Positions 14,591 through 30,044 of a stretch of DNA of 64,000 nucleotides are shown here, piece after piece. The position numbers were made by a program, and so were the translations under genes. The notes under the pieces were generated by a model. That model was given only the letters and a program-made list of their open reading frames with translations, had not been told where the DNA came from and did no database searches. The stretch's first letter is position 1; each line of letters begins with the position of its first letter. The stretch is from Auanema rhodensis (Eukaryota > Nematoda > Chromadorea > Rhabditida > Rhabditidae). The stretch covers positions 4,526,001-4,590,000 of the forward strand of contig OZ059896.1 of the NCBI GenBank assembly GCA_964057225.1, read 5' to 3'.

Positions 14591-15689
14591 AAAACCGCAT
14601 CTCTTTATCTTTCACGTGAAGCGAGTTACATACCAAGTGCACATCACGTGTACATTTAATTAGCATAAATTAAAGTTCACGTAAATTTCAAAGTCATGGT
14701 TACCATGCACCAATATCAATAAAAATTTGTTTTTAGACTAATATGGACATGGGGAATCTAATTTTGAAAATCGCATCTCTTTATCTTTCACGTGAAGCGA
14801 GTTACATACCAAGTGCACATCACGTGTACATTTAATTAGCATAAATTAAAGTTCACGTAAATTTCAAAGTCATGGTTACCATGAACCAATATCAATAAAA
14901 ATTTGTTTTTAGACTAATATGGACATGGGGAATCTAATTTTGGAAATCGCATCTCTTTATCTTTCACGTGAAGCGAGTTACATATAAAGTGCACATCACG
15001 TGTACATTTAATTAGCATAAATTAAAGTTCACGTAAATTTCAAAGTCATGGTTACCATGCACCAATATTAATAAAAATTTGTTTTTAGATTAATATGGAC
15101 ATGGGGAATCTAATTTTGAAAACCGCATCTCTTTATCTTTCACGTGAAGCGAGTTACATACCAAGTGCACATCACGTGTACATTTAATTAGCATAAATTA
15201 AAGTTCACGTAAATTTCAAAGTCATGGTTACCATGCACCAATATCAATAAAAATTCGTTTTTAGACTAATTTGGACATGGGGAATCTAATTTTGAAAACC
15301 GCATCTCTTTATCTTTCACGTGAAGCGAGTTACATACCGAGTGCACATCACGTGTACATTTAATTAGCATAAATTAAAGTTCACGTAAATTTCAAAGTCA
15401 TGGTTACCATGAACCAATATCAATAAAAATTTGTTTTTAGACTAATATGGACATGGGGAATCTAATTTTGGAAACCGCATCTCTTTATTTTTCACGTGAA
15501 GCGAGTTACATACCAAGTGCATATCACGTGTACATTTAATTAGCATAAATTAAAGTTCACGTAAATTTCAAAGTCATGGTTACCATGCACCAATATCAAT
15601 AAAAATTTGTTTTTAGACTAATATGGACATGGGGAATCTAATTTTGAAAATCGCATCTCTTTATCTTTCACGTGAAGCGAGTTACATAT

Positions 15690-16990
15690 AAAGTGCACAT
15701 CACGTGTACACTTAATTAGCATAAATTAAAGTTCACGTAAATTTCAAAGTCAAGGTTACCATGCACCAATATCAATAAAAATTTGTTTTTAGACTAATTT
15801 GGACATGGGGAATCTAATTTTGAAAACCGCATCTCTTTATCTTTCACGTGAAGCGAGTTACATACCGAGTGCACATCACGTGTACATTTAATTAGCATAA
15901 ATTAAAGTTCACGTAAATTTCAAAGTCATGGTTACCATGAACCAATATCAATAAAAATTTGTTTTTAGACTAATATGGACATGGGGAATCTAATTTTGGA
16001 AACCGCATCTCTTTATTTTTCACGTGAAGCGAGTTACATACCAAGTGCACATCACGTGTACATTTAATTAGCATAAATTAAAGTTCACGTAAATTTCAAA
16101 GTCATGGTTACCATGCACCAATATCAATAAAAATTTGTTTTTAGACTAATATGGACATGGGGAATCTAATTTTGAAAATCGCATCTCTTTATCTTTCACC
16201 TGAAGCGAGTTACATACCAAGTGCACATCACTTGTACATTTAATTAGCATAAATTAAAGTTCACGTAAATTTCAAAGTCATGGTTACCATGCACCAATAT
16301 CAATAAAAATTTGTTTTTAGACTAATATGGACATGGGGAATCTAATTTTGAAAATCGCATCTCTTTATCTTTCACGTGAAGCGAGTTACATACCAAGTGC
16401 ACATCACGTGTACACTTAATTAGCATAAATTAAAGTTCACGTAAATTTCAAAGTCAAGGTTACCATGCACCAATATCAATAAAAATTTGTTTTTAGACTA
16501 ATTTGGACATGGGGAATCTAATTTTGAAAACCGCATCTCTTTATCTTTCACGTGAAGCGAGTTACATACCGAGTGCACATCACGTGTACATTTAATTAGC
16601 ATAAATTAAAGTTCACGTAAATTTCAAAGTCATGGTTACCATGAACCAATATCAATAAAAATTTGTTTTTAGACTAATATGGACATGGGGAATCTAATTT
16701 TGGAAACCGCATCTCTTTATTTTTCACGTGAAGCGAGTTACATACCAAGTGCACATCACGTGTACATTTAATTAGCATAAATTAAAGTTCACGTAAATTT
16801 CAAAGTCATGGTTACCATGCACCAATATCAATAAAAATTTGTTTTTAGACTAATATGGACATGGGGAATCTAATTTTGAAAATCGCATCTCTTTATCTTT
16901 CACCTGAAGCGAGTTACATACCAAGTGCACATCACTTGTACATTTAATTAGCATAAATTAAAGTTCACGTAAATTTCAAAGTCATGGTTA
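15690..16990 (+). repeat. Tandem four-monomer duplication (704 bp)
   Basis: Two successive copies at about 15690-16285 and 16394-16990. Rare substitutions are shared: TCAAGGTTACC at 15751 and 16455, CTTTCACCTG at 16193 and 16897, and CACTTGTAC near 16229 and 16933. Every pair is 704 bp apart (4 x 176). The copies diverge where one has tgcacc and the other tgaacc near 16290/16994. Confidence 0.85.
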
Positions 16991-17360
16991 CCATGAACCA
17001 ATATCAATAAAAATTTGTTTTTAGACTAATATGGACATGGGGAATCTAATTTTGAAAACCGCATCTCTTTATCTTTCACGTGAAGCGAGTTACATACCAA
17101 GTGCACATCACGTGTACATTTAATTAGCATAAATTAAAGTTCACGTAAATTTCAAAGTCATGGTTACCATGAACCAATATCAATAAAAATTTGTTTTTAG
17201 ACTAATATGGACATGGGGAATCTAATTTTGAAAACCGCATCTCTTTATCTTTCACGTGAAGCGAGTTACATACCAAGTGCACATCACGTGTACATTTAAT
17301 TAGCATAAATTAAAGTTCACGTAAATTTCAAAGTCATGGTTACCATGCACCAATATCAAT

Positions 17361-17380
17361 AAAAATTTGTTTTAAACTAA
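17361..17380 (+). other. Monomer with a 1-bp deletion (175 bp)
   Basis: The usual run of five T between TTTG and AGACTAA has four T here, and the following bases read AAACTAA. This shifts the phase of all later monomers by one base. It is the only net length change I can find between base 1 and base 36608. Confidence 0.85.
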
Positions 17381-20360
17381 TATGGACATGGGGAATCTAA
17401 TTTTGAAAACCGCATCTCTTTATCTTTCACGTGCAGCGAGTTACATACCAAGTGCACATCACGTGTTTACTTAATTAGCATAAATTAAAGTTCACGTAAA
17501 TTTCAAAGTCATGGTTACCATGCACCAATATCAATAAAAATTGGTTTTTAGACTAATATGGACATGGGGAATCTAATTTTGAAAACCGCATCTCTTTATC
17601 TTTCACGTGAAGCGAGTTACATACCAAGTGCACATCACGTGTACATTTAATTAGCATAAATTAAAGTTCACGTAAATTTCAAAGTCATGGTTACCATGCA
17701 CCAATATCAATAAAAATTTGTTTTTAGACTAATTTGGACATGGGGAATCTAATTTTGAAAACCGCATCTCTTTATCTTTCAAGTGAAGCGAGTTACATAC
17801 CAAGTGCACATCACGTGTACATTTAATTAGCATAAATTAAAGTTCACGTAAATTTCAAAGTCATGGTTACCATGCACCAATATCAATAAAAATTTGTTTT
17901 TAGACTAATTTGGACATGGGGAATCTAATTTTGAAAATCGCATCTCTTTATCTTTCACGTGAAGCGAGTTACATATAAAGTGCACATCACGTGTACATTT
18001 AATTAGCATAAATTAAAGTTCACGTAAATTTCAAAGTCATGGTTACCATGCACCAATATTAATAAAAATTTGTTTTTAGATTAATATGGACATGGGGAAT
18101 CTAATTTTGAAAACCGCATCTCTTTATCTTTCACGCGAAGCGAGTTACATACCAAGTGCACATCACGTGTACACTTAATTAGCATAAATTAAAGTTCACG
18201 TAAATTTCAAAGTCATGGTTACCATGCACCAATATCAATAAAAATTGGTTTTTAGACTAATATGGACATGGGGAATCTAATTTTGAAAACCGCATCTCTT
18301 TATCTTTCACGTGAAGCGAGTTACATACCAAGTGCACATCACGTGTACATTTAATTAGCATAAATTAAAGTTCACGTAAATTTCAAAGTCATGGTTACCA
18401 TGCACCAATATCAATAAAAATTTGTTTTTAGACTAATTTGGACATGGGGAATCTAATTTTGAAAACCGCATCTCTTTATCTTTCAAGTGAAGCGAGTTAC
18501 ATACCAAGTGCACATCACGTGTACATTTAATTAGCATAAATTAAAGTTCACGTAAATTTCAAAGTCATGGTTACCATGCACCAATATCAATAAAAATTTG
18601 TTTTTAGACTAATTTGGACATGGGGAATCTAATTTTGAAAACCGCATCTCTTTATCTTTCACGTGAAGCGAGTTACATACCAAGTGCACATCACGTGTAC
18701 ATTTAATTAGCATAAATTAAAGTTCACGTAAATTTAAAAGTCATGGTTACCATGCACCAATATCAATAAAAATTTGTTTTTAGACTAATTTGGACATGGG
18801 GAATCTAATTTTGAAAACCGCATCTCTTTATCTTTCAAGTGAAGCGAGTTACATACCAAGTGCACATCACGTGTACATTTAATTAGCATAAATTAAAGTT
18901 CACGTAAATTTCAAAGTCATGGTTACCATGCACCAATATCAATAAAAATTTGTTTTTAGACTTATATGGACACGGGGAATCTAATTTTGAAAATCGCATC
19001 TCTTTATCTTTCACGTGAAGCGAGTTACATACCAAGTGCACATCACGTGTACATTTAATTAGCATAAATTAAAGTTCACGTAAATTTCAAAGTCATGGTT
19101 ACCATGAACCAATATCAATAAAAATTTGTTTTTAGACTAATATGGACATGGGGAATCTAATTTCGAAAACCGCATCTTTTTATCTTTCACGTGAAGCGAG
19201 TTACATACCAAGTGCACATCACGTGTACATTTAATTAGCATAAATTAAAGTTCACGTAAATTTCAAAGTCATGGTTACCATGAACCAATATCAATAAAAA
19301 TTTGTTTTTAAACTAATATGGACATGGGGAATCTAATTTTGAAAACCGCATCTCTTTATCTTTCACGTGAAGCGAGTTACATACCAAGTGCACATCACGT
19401 GTACATTTAATTAGCATAAATTAAAGTTCACGTAAATTTCAAAGTCATGGTTACCATGCACCAATATCAATAAAAATTTGTTTTTAGACTAATTTGGACA
19501 TGGGGAATCTAATTTTGAAAACCGCATCTCTTTATCTTTCAAGTGAAGCGAGTTACATACCAAGTGCACATCACGTGTACATTTAATTAGCATAAATTAA
19601 AGTTCACGTAAATTTCAAAGTCATGGTTACCATGCACCAATATCAATAAAAATTTGTTTTTAGACTAATATGGACATGAGGAATCTAATTTTGAAAACCG
19701 CATCTCTTTATCTTTCACGTGAAGCGAGTTACATACCTAGTGCACATCACGTGTACATTTAATTAGCATAAATTAAAGTTCACGTAAATTTCAAAGTCAT
19801 GGTTACCATGAACCAATATCAATAAAAATTTGTTTTTAAACTAATATGGACATGGGGAATCTAATTTTGAAAACCGCATCTCTTTATCTTTCACGTGAAG
19901 CGAGTTACATACCTAGTGCACATCACGTGTACATTTAATTAGCATAAATTAAAGTTCACGTAAATTTCAAAGTCATGGTTACCATGAACCAATATCAATA
20001 AAAATTTGTTTTTAAACTAATATGGACATGGGGAATCTAATTTTGAAAACCGCATCTCTTCATCTTTCACGTGAAGCGAGTTACATACCTAGTGCCCATC
20101 ACGTGTACATTTAATTAGCATAAATTAAAGTTCACGTAAATTTCAAAGTCATGGTTACCATGAACCAATATCAATAAAAATTTGTTTTTAGACTAATATG
20201 GACATCGGGAATCTAATTTTGGTAACCGCATTTCTTTATCTCTCACGTGAAGCGAGTTACATACCAAGTGCACATCACGTGTACATTTAATTAGCATAAA
20301 TTAAAGTTCACGTAAATTTCAAAGTCATGGTTACCATGAACCAATATCAATAAAAATTTG

Positions 20361-21120
20361 TTTTTAAACTAATATGGACATGGGGAATCTAATTTTGAAA
20401 ACCGCATCTCTTTATCTTTCACGTGAAGCGAGTTACATACCTAGTGCACATCACGTGTACATTTAATTAGCATAAATTAAAGTTCACGTAAATTTCAAAG
20501 TCATGGTTACCATGAACCAATATCAATAAAAATTTATTTTTAGACTAATATGGACATGGGGAATCTAATTTCGAAAACCGCATCTCTTTATCTTTCACGT
20601 GAAGCGAGTTACATACCAAGTGCACATCACGTGTACACTTAATTAGCATAAATTAAAGTTCACGTAAATTTCAAAGTCATGGTTACCATGAACCAATATC
20701 AATAAAAATTTGTTTTTAGACTAATATGGACATGGGGAATCTAATTTTGAAAACCGCATCTCTTTATCTTTCACGTGAAGCGAGTTACATACCAAGTGCA
20801 CATCACGTGTACATTTAATTAGCATAAATTAAAGTTCACGTAAATTTCAAAGTCATGGTTACCATGAACCAATATCAATAAAAATTTGTTTTTAAACTAA
20901 TATGGACATGGGGAATCTAATTTTGAAAACCGCATCTCTTTATCTTTCACGTGAAGCGAGTTACATACCTAGTGCACATCACGTGTACATTTAATTAGCA
21001 TAAATTAAAGTTCACGTAAATTTCAAAGTCATGGTTACCATGAACCAATATCAATAAAAATTTATTTTTAGACTAATATGGACATGGGGAATCTAATTTC
21101 GAAAACCGCATCTCTTTATC
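20361..21120 (+). repeat. Three-monomer duplication (528 bp) with zone-specific variants
   Basis: TTTTTAAACT at 20361 and 20889, the CCTAGTG variant, TTTATTTTTAGAC and TTCGAAAACC each recur 528 bp apart. The CCTAGTG and TTTTTAAACT variants are confined to about 19300-22560, which defines a local sub-family of the array. Confidence 0.75.
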
Positions 21121-23905
21121 TTTCACGTGAAGCGAGTTACATACCAAGTGCACATCACGTGTACACTTAATTAGCATAAATTAAAGTTCACGTAAATTTC
21201 AAAGTCATGGTTACCATGAACCAATATCAATAAAAATTTGTTTTTAGACTAATATGGACATGGGGAATCTAATTTTGAAAACCGCATCTCTTTATCTTTC
21301 ACGTGAAGCGAGTTACATACCAAGTGCACATCACGTGTACATTTAATTAGCATAAATTAAAGTTCACGTAAATTTCAAAGTCATGGTTACCATGAACCAA
21401 TATCAATAAAAATTTGTTGTTAGACTAATATGGACATGGGGAATCTAATTTTGAAAACCGCATCTCTTTATCTTTCACGTGAAGCGAGTTACATACCAAG
21501 TGCACATCACGTGTACATTTAATCAGCATAAATTAAAGTTCACGTAAATTTCAAAGTCATGGTTACCATTAACCAATATCAATAAAAATTTGTTTTTAGA
21601 CTAATATGGACATGGGGAATCTAATTTCGGAAACCGCATCTATTTACCTTTCACGTGAAGCGAGTTACATACCAAGTGCACATCATGTGTACATTTAATT
21701 AGCATAAATTAAAGTTCACGTAAATTTCAAAGTCATGGTTACAATGCACCAATATCAATAAAAATTTGTTTTTAGACTAATATGGACATGGGGAATCTAA
21801 TTTTGAAAACCGCATTTCTTTATCTCTCACGTGAAGCGAGTTACATACCAAGTGCACATCACGTGTACATTTAATTAGCATAAATTAAAGTTCACGTAAA
21901 TTTCAAAGTCATGGTTACCATGAACCAATAACAATAAAAATTTGTTTTTAGACTAATATGGACATGAGGAATCTAATTTTGAAAACCGCATCTCTTCATC
22001 TTTCACGTGAAGCGAGTTACATACCAAGTGCACATCACGTGTACATTTAATTAGCATAAATTAAAGTTCACGTAAATTTCAAAGTCATGGTTACAATGCA
22101 CCAATATCAATAAAAATTTGTTTTTAGACTAATATGGACATGGGGAATCTAATTTTGAAAACCGCATTTCTTTATCTCTCACGTGAAGCGAGTTACATAC
22201 CAAGTGCACATCACGTGTACATTTAATTAGCATAAATTAAAGTTCACGTAAATTTCAAAGTCATGGTTACCATGAACCAATATCAATAAAAATTTGTTTT
22301 TAGACTAATATGGACATGGGGAATCTAATTTTGAAAACCGCATCTCTTTATCTTTCACGTGAAGCGAGTTACATACCAAGTGCACATCACGTGTACATTT
22401 AATTAGCATAAATTAAAGTTCACGTAAATTTCAAAGTCATGGTTACCATTAACCAATATCAATAAAAATTTGTTTTTAAACTAATATGGACATGGGGAAT
22501 CTAATTTTGAAAACCGCATCTCTTTATCTTTCACGTGAAGCGAGTTACATACCTAGTGCACATCACGTGTACATTTAATTAGCATAAATTAAAGTTCACG
22601 TAAATTTCAAAGTCATGGTTACCATGAACCAATATCAATAAAAATTTATTTTTAGACTAATATGGACATGGGGAATCTAATTTCGAAAACCGCATCTCTT
22701 TATCTTTCACGTGAAGCGAGTTACATACCAAGTGCACATCACGTGTACACTTAATTAGCATAAATTAAAGTTCACGTAAATTTCAAAGTCATGGTTACCA
22801 TGAACCAATATCAATAAAAATTTGTTTTTAGACTAATATGGACATGGGGAATCTAATTTTGAAAACCGCATCTCTTTATCTTTCACGTGAAGCGAGTTAC
22901 ATACCAAGTGCACATCACGTGTACATTTAATTAGCATAAATTAAAGTTCACGTAAATTTCAAAGTCATGGTTACCATGAACCAATATCAATAAAAATTTG
23001 TTGTTAGACTAATATGGACATGGGGAATCTAATTTTGAAAACCGCATCTCTTTATCTTTCACGTGAAGCGAGTTACATACCAAGTGCACATCACGTGTAC
23101 ATTTAATCAGCATAAATTAAAGTTCACGTAAATTTCAAAGTCATGGTTACCATTAACCAATATCAATAAAAATTTGTTTTTAGACTAATATGGACATGGG
23201 GAATCTAATTTCGGAAACCGCATCTATTTACCTTTCACGTGAAGCGAGTTACATACCAAGTGCACATCATGTGTACATTTAATTAGCATAAATTAAAGTT
23301 CACGTAAATTTCAAAGTCATGGTTACAATGCACCAATATCAATAAAAATTTGTTTTTAGACTAATATGGACATGGGGAATCTAATTTTGAAAACCGCATT
23401 TCTTTATCTCTCACGTGAAGCGAGTTACATACCAAGTGCACATCACGTGTACATTTAATTAGCATAAATTAAAGTTCACGTAAATTTCAAAGTCATGGTT
23501 ACCATGAACCAATAACAATAAAAATTTGTTTTTAGACTAATATGGACATGAGGAATCTAATTTTGAAAACCGCATCTCTTCATCTTTCACGTGAAGCGAG
23601 TTACATACCAAGTGCACATCACGTGTACATTTAATTAGCATAAATTAAAGTTCACGTAAATTTCAAAGTCATGGTTACAATGCACCAATATCAATAAAAA
23701 TTTGTTTTTAGACTAATATGGACATGGGGAATCTAATTTTGAAAACCGCATTTCTTTATCTCTCACGTGAAGCGAGTTACATACCAAGTGCACATCACGT
23801 GTACATTTAATTAGCATAAATTAAAGTTCACGTAAATTTCAAAGTCATGGTTACCATGAACCAATATCAATAAAAATTTGTTTTTAGACTAATATGGACA
23901 TGGGG
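20870..23905 (+). repeat. Tandem nine-monomer duplication (1584 bp)
   Basis: Unit one is about 20870-22453 and unit two about 22454-23905. Rare variants match at an offset of 1584 bp (9 x 176): AATAACAATA at 21927 and 23511, TTTGTTGTTAG near 21415 and 22999, TTAATCAGC near 21520 and 23104, and ACAATGCACC near 21742 and 23326. The second unit is incomplete, because the match stops near 23905 at a GGAAACC variant. Confidence 0.85.
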
Positions 23906-26900
23906 AATCTAATTTTGGAAACCGCATCTCTTTATCTTTTACGTGAAGCGAGTTACATACCAAGTGCACATCACGTGTACATTTAATTAGCATAAATTAA
24001 AGTTCACGTAAATTTCAAAGTCATGGTTACCATGAACCAATATCAATAAAAATTTGTTTTTAGACTAATATGGACATGGGGAATCTAATTTTGAAAACTG
24101 CATCTCTTTATCTTTCACGTGAAGCGAGTTACATACCAAGTGCACATCACGTGTACATTTAATTAGCATAAATTAAAGTTCACGTAAAATTCAAAGTCAT
24201 GGTTACGATGAACCAATATCAATAAAAATTTGTTTTTAGACTAATATGGTCATGTGGAATCTAATTTTGAAAACCGCATCTCTTTATCTTTCACGTGAAG
24301 CGAGTTACATACTGAGTGCACATCACGTGTACATTTCATTAGCATAAATTAAAGTTCACGTAAATTTCAAAGTCATGGTTACCATGAACCAATATCATTA
24401 AAAATTTGTTTTTAGACTAATATGGACATGAGGAATCTAATTTTGAAAACCGCATCTCTTCATCTTTCACGTGAAGCGAGTTACATACCAAGTGCACATC
24501 ACGTGTACATTTAATCAGCATAAATTAAAGTTCACGTAAATTTCAAAGTCATGGTTACCATGAACCAATATCAATAAAAATTTGTTTTTAGACTAATATG
24601 GACATGGGGAATCTAATTTTGAAAACCGCATCTATTTATCTTTCACGTGAAGCGAGTTACATACCAAGTGCACATCACGTGTACATTTAATTAGCATAAA
24701 TTAAAGTTCACGTAAATTTCAAAGTCATGGTTACCATGAACCAATATCAATAAAAATTTGTTTTTAGACTAATATGGACATGGGGAATCTAATTTTGGAA
24801 ACCGCATCTCTTTATCTTTTACGTGAAGCGAGTTACATACCAAGTGCACATCACGTGTACATTTAATTAGCATAAATTAAAGTTCACGTAAATTTCAAAG
24901 TCATGGTTACCATGAACCAATATCAATAAAAATTTGTTTTTAGACTAATATGGACATGGGGAATCTAATTTTGAAAACTGCATCTCTTTATCTTTCACGT
25001 GAAGCGAGTTACATACCAAGTGCACATCACGTGTACATTTAATTAGCATAAATTAAAGTTCACGTAAATTTCAAAGTCATGGTTACCATGAACCAATATC
25101 AATAAAAATTTGTTTTTAGACTAATATGGACATGGGGAATCTAATTTTGAAAACCGCATCTCTTCATCTTTCACGTGAAGCGAGTTACATACCAAGTGCA
25201 CATCACGTGTACATTTAATTAGCATAAATTAAAGTTCACGTAAATTTCAAAGTCATGGTTACCATGAACCAATATCAATAAAAATTTGTTTTTAGACTAA
25301 TATGGACATGAGGAATCTAATTTTGAAAACCGCATCTCTTCATCTTTCACGTGAAGCGAGTTACATACCAAGTGCACATCACGTGTACATTTAATTAGCA
25401 TAAATTAAAGTTCACGTAAATTTCAAAGTCATGGTTACCATGAACCAATATCAATAAAAATTTGTTGTTAGACTAATATGGACATGGGGAATCTAATTTT
25501 GAAAACCGCATCTCTTTATCTTTCACGTGAAGCGAGTTACATACCAAGTGCACATCACGTGTACATTTAATTAGCATAAATTAAAGTTCACGTAAATTTC
25601 AAAGTCATGGTTACCATGAACCAATATCAATAAAAATTTGTTTTTAGACTAATATGGACATGGGGAATCTAATTTTGAAAACCGCATCTCTTTATCTTTC
25701 ACGTGAAGCGAGTTACATACCAAGAGCACATCACGTGTACATTAAATTAGCATAAATTAAAGTTCACGTAAATTTCAAAGTCATGGTTACCATGAACCAA
25801 TATCAATAAAAATCTGTTTTTAGACTAATTTGGACATGGGGAATCTAATTTTGAAAACCGCATCTATTTATCTTTCACGTGAAGCGAGTTACATACCAAG
25901 TGCACATCACGTGTACATTTAATTAGCATAAATTAAAGTTCACGTAAATTTCAAAGTCATGGTTACCATGAACCAATATCAATAAAAATTTGTTTTTAGA
26001 CTAATATGGACATGGGGAATCTAATTTTGAAAACCGCATCTCTTCATCTTTCACGTGAAGCGAGTTACATACCAAGTGCACATCACGTGTACATTTAATT
26101 AGCAAAAATTAAAGTTAACGTAAATTTCAAAGTCATGGTTACCATGAACCAATATCAATAAAAATTTGTTTTTAGACTAATATGGACATGGGGAATCTAA
26201 TTTTGAAAACCGCATCTCTTTATCTTTCACGTGAAGCGAGTTACATACCAAGTGCACATCACGTGTACATTTAATTAGCATAAATTAAAGTTCACGTAAA
26301 TTTCAAAGTCATGGTTACCATGAACCAATATCAATAAAAATTTGTTTTTAGACTAATATGGACATGGGGAATCTAATTTCGAAAACCGCATCTATTTATC
26401 TTTCACGTGAAGCGAGTTACATACCAAGTGCACATCACGTGTACATTTAATTAGCATAAATTAAAGTTCACGTAAATTTCAAAGTCATGGTTACCATGAA
26501 CCAATATCAATAAAAATTTGTTTTTAGACTAATATGGACATGGGGAATCTAATTTTGGAAACCGCATCTCTTTATCTTTCACGTGAAGCGAGTTACATAC
26601 CAAGTGCACATCACGTGTACATTTAATTAGCATAAATTAAAGTTCACGTAAATTTCAAAGTCATGGTTACCATGAACCAATATCAATAAAAATTTGTTTT
26701 TAGACTAATATGGACATGGGGAATCTAATTTCGAAAACCGCATCTATTTATCTTTCACGTGAAGCGAGTTACACACCAAGTGCACATCACGTGTACATTT
26801 AATTAGCATAAATTAAAGTTCACGTAAATTTCAAAGTCATGGTTACCATGAACCAATATCAATAAAAATTTGTTTTTAGACTAATATGGACATGGGGAAT

Positions 26901-29900
26901 CTAATTTCGGAAACCGCATCTATTTATCTTTCACGTGAAGCGAGTTACATACCAAGTGCACATCACGTGTACATTTAATTAGCATAAATTAAAGTTCACG
27001 TAAATTTCAAAGTCATGGTTACCATGAACCAATATCAATAAAAATTTGTTTTTAGACTAATATGGACATGGGGAATCTAATTTTGAAAACCGCATCTCTT
27101 CATCTTTCACGTGAAGCGAGTTACATACCAAGTGCACATCACGTGTACATTTAATTAGCAAAAATTAAAGTTAACGTAAATTTCAAAGTCATGGTTACCA
27201 TGAACCAATATCAATAAAAATTTGTTTTTAGACTAATATGGACATGGGGAATCTAATTTTGAAAACCGCATCTCTTCATCTTTCACGTGAAGCGAGTTAC
27301 ATACCAAGTGCACATCACGTGTACATTTAATTAGCATAAATTAAAGTTCACGTAAATTTCAAAGTCATGGTTACCATGAACCAATATCAATAAAAATTTG
27401 TTTTTAGACTAATATGGACATGGGGAATCTAATTTCGAAAACCGCATCTATTTATCTTTCACGTGAAGCGAGTTACATACCAAGTGCACATCACGTGTAC
27501 ATTTAATTAGCATAAATTAAAGTTCACGTAAATTTCAAAGTCATGGTTACCATGAACCAATATCAATAAAAATTTGTTTTTAGACTAATTTGGATATGGG
27601 GAATCTAATTTCGAAAACCGCATCTATTTATCTTTCACGTGAAGCGAGTTACATACCAAGTGCACATCACGTGTACATTTAATTAGCATAAATTAAAGTT
27701 CACGTAAATTTCAAAGTCATGGTTACCATGAACCAATATCAATAAAAATTTGTTTTTAGACTAATTTGGACATGGGGAATCTAATTTTGAAAACCGCATC
27801 TATTTATCTTTCACGTGAAGCGAGTTACATACCAAGTGCACATCACGTGTACATTTAATTAGCATAAATTAAAGTTCACGTAAATTTCAAAGTCATGGTT
27901 ACCATGAACCAATATCAATAAAAATTTGTTTTTAGACTAATATGGACATGGGGAATCTAATTTTGGAAACCGCATCTCTTTATCTTTCACGTGAAGCGAG
28001 TTACATACCAAGTGCACATCACGTGTACATTTAATTAGCATAAATTAAAGTTCACGTAAATTTCAAAGTCATGGTTACCATGAACCAATATCAATAAAAA
28101 TTTGTTTTTAGACTAATATGGACATGGGGAATCTAATTTCGAAAACCGCATCTATTTATCTTTCACGTGAAGCGAGTTACACACCAAGTGCACATCACGT
28201 GTACATTTAATTAGCATAAATTAAAGTTCACGTAAATTTCAAAGTCATGGTTACCATGAACCAATATCAATAAAAATTTGTTTTTAGACTAATATGGACA
28301 TGGGGAATCAAATTTCGGAAACCGCATCTATTTATCTTTCACGTGAAGCGAGTTACATACCAAGTGCACATCACGTGTACATTTAATTAGCATAAATTAA
28401 AGTTCACGTAAATTTCAAAGTCATGGTTACCATGAACCAATATCAATAAAAATTTGTTTTTAGACTAATATGGACATGGGGAATCTAATTTTGAAAACCG
28501 CATCTCTTTATCTTTCACGTGAAGCGAGTTACATACCAAGTGCACATCACGTGTACATTTAATTAGCATAAATTAAAGTTCACGTAAATTTCAAAGTCAT
28601 GGTTACCATGAACCAATATCAATAAAAATTTGTTTTTAGACTAATATGGACATGGGGAATCTAATTTCGAAAACCGCATCTATTTATCTTTCACGTGAAG
28701 CGAGTTACATACCAAGTGCACATCACGTGTACATTTAATTAGCATAAATTAAAGTTCACGTAAATTTCAAAGTCATGGTTACCATGAACCAATATCAATA
28801 AAAATTTGTTTTTAGACTAATATGGACATGGGGAATCTAATTTCGAAAACCGCATCTATTTATCTTTCACGTGAAGCGAGTTACATACCAAGTGCACATC
28901 ACGTGTACATTTAATTAGCATGAATTAAAGTTCACGTAAATTTCAAAGTCATGGTTACCATGAACCAATATCAATAAAAATTTGTTTTTAGACTAATTTG
29001 GACATGGGGAATCTAATTTTGAAAACCGCATCTATTTATCTTTCACGTGAAGCGAGTTACATACCAAGTGCACATCACGTGTACATTTAATTAGCATAAA
29101 TTAAAGTTCACGTAAATTTCAAAGTCATGGTTACCATGAACCAATATCAATAAAAATTTGTTTTTAGACTAATATGGACATGGGGAATCTAATTTTGGAA
29201 ACCGCATCTCTTTATCTTTCACGTGAAGCGAGTTACATACCAAGTGCACATCACGTGTACATTTAATTAGCATAAATTAAAGTTCACGTAAATTTCAAAG
29301 TCATGGTTACCATGAACCAATATCAATAAAAATTTGTTTTTAGACTAATATGGACATGGGGAATCTAATTTTGAAAATCGCATCTCTTTATCTTTCACGT
29401 GAAGCGAGTTACATACCAAGTGCACATCACGTGTACATTTAATTAGCATAAATTATAGTTCACGTAAATTTCAAAGTCATGGTTACCATGAACCAATATC
29501 AATAAAAATTTGTTTTTAGACTAATTTGGACATGGGGAATCTAATTTTGAAAACCGCATCTATTTATCTTTCACGTGAAGCGAGTTACATACCAAGTGCA
29601 CATCACGTGTACATTTAATTAGCATAAATTAAAGTTCACGTAAATTTCAAAGTCATGGTTACCATGAACCAATATCAATAAAAATTTGTTTTTAGACTAA
29701 TATGGACATGGGGAATCTAATTTTGGAAACCGCATCTCTTTATCTTTCACGTGAAGCGAGTTACATACCAAGTGCACATCACGTGTACATTTAATTAGCA
29801 TAAATTAAAGTTCACGTAAATTTCAAAGTCATGGTTACCATGAACCAATATCAATAAAAATTTGTTTTTAGACTAATATGGACATGGGGAATCTAATTTC

Positions 29901-30044
29901 GAAAACCGCATCTATTTATCTTTCACGTGAAGCGAGTTACATACCAAGTGCACATCACGTGTACATTTAATTAGCATAAATTAAAGTTCACGTAAATTTC
30001 AAAGTCATGGTTACCATGAACCAATATCATTAAAAATTTGTTTT

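Noticed and set aside
18883-19065. Open frame of 60 codons in satellite A
   Set aside because: It lies wholly within the 176-bp repeat, is open only because a local substitution removes a stop, and is not kept in neighbouring monomers.
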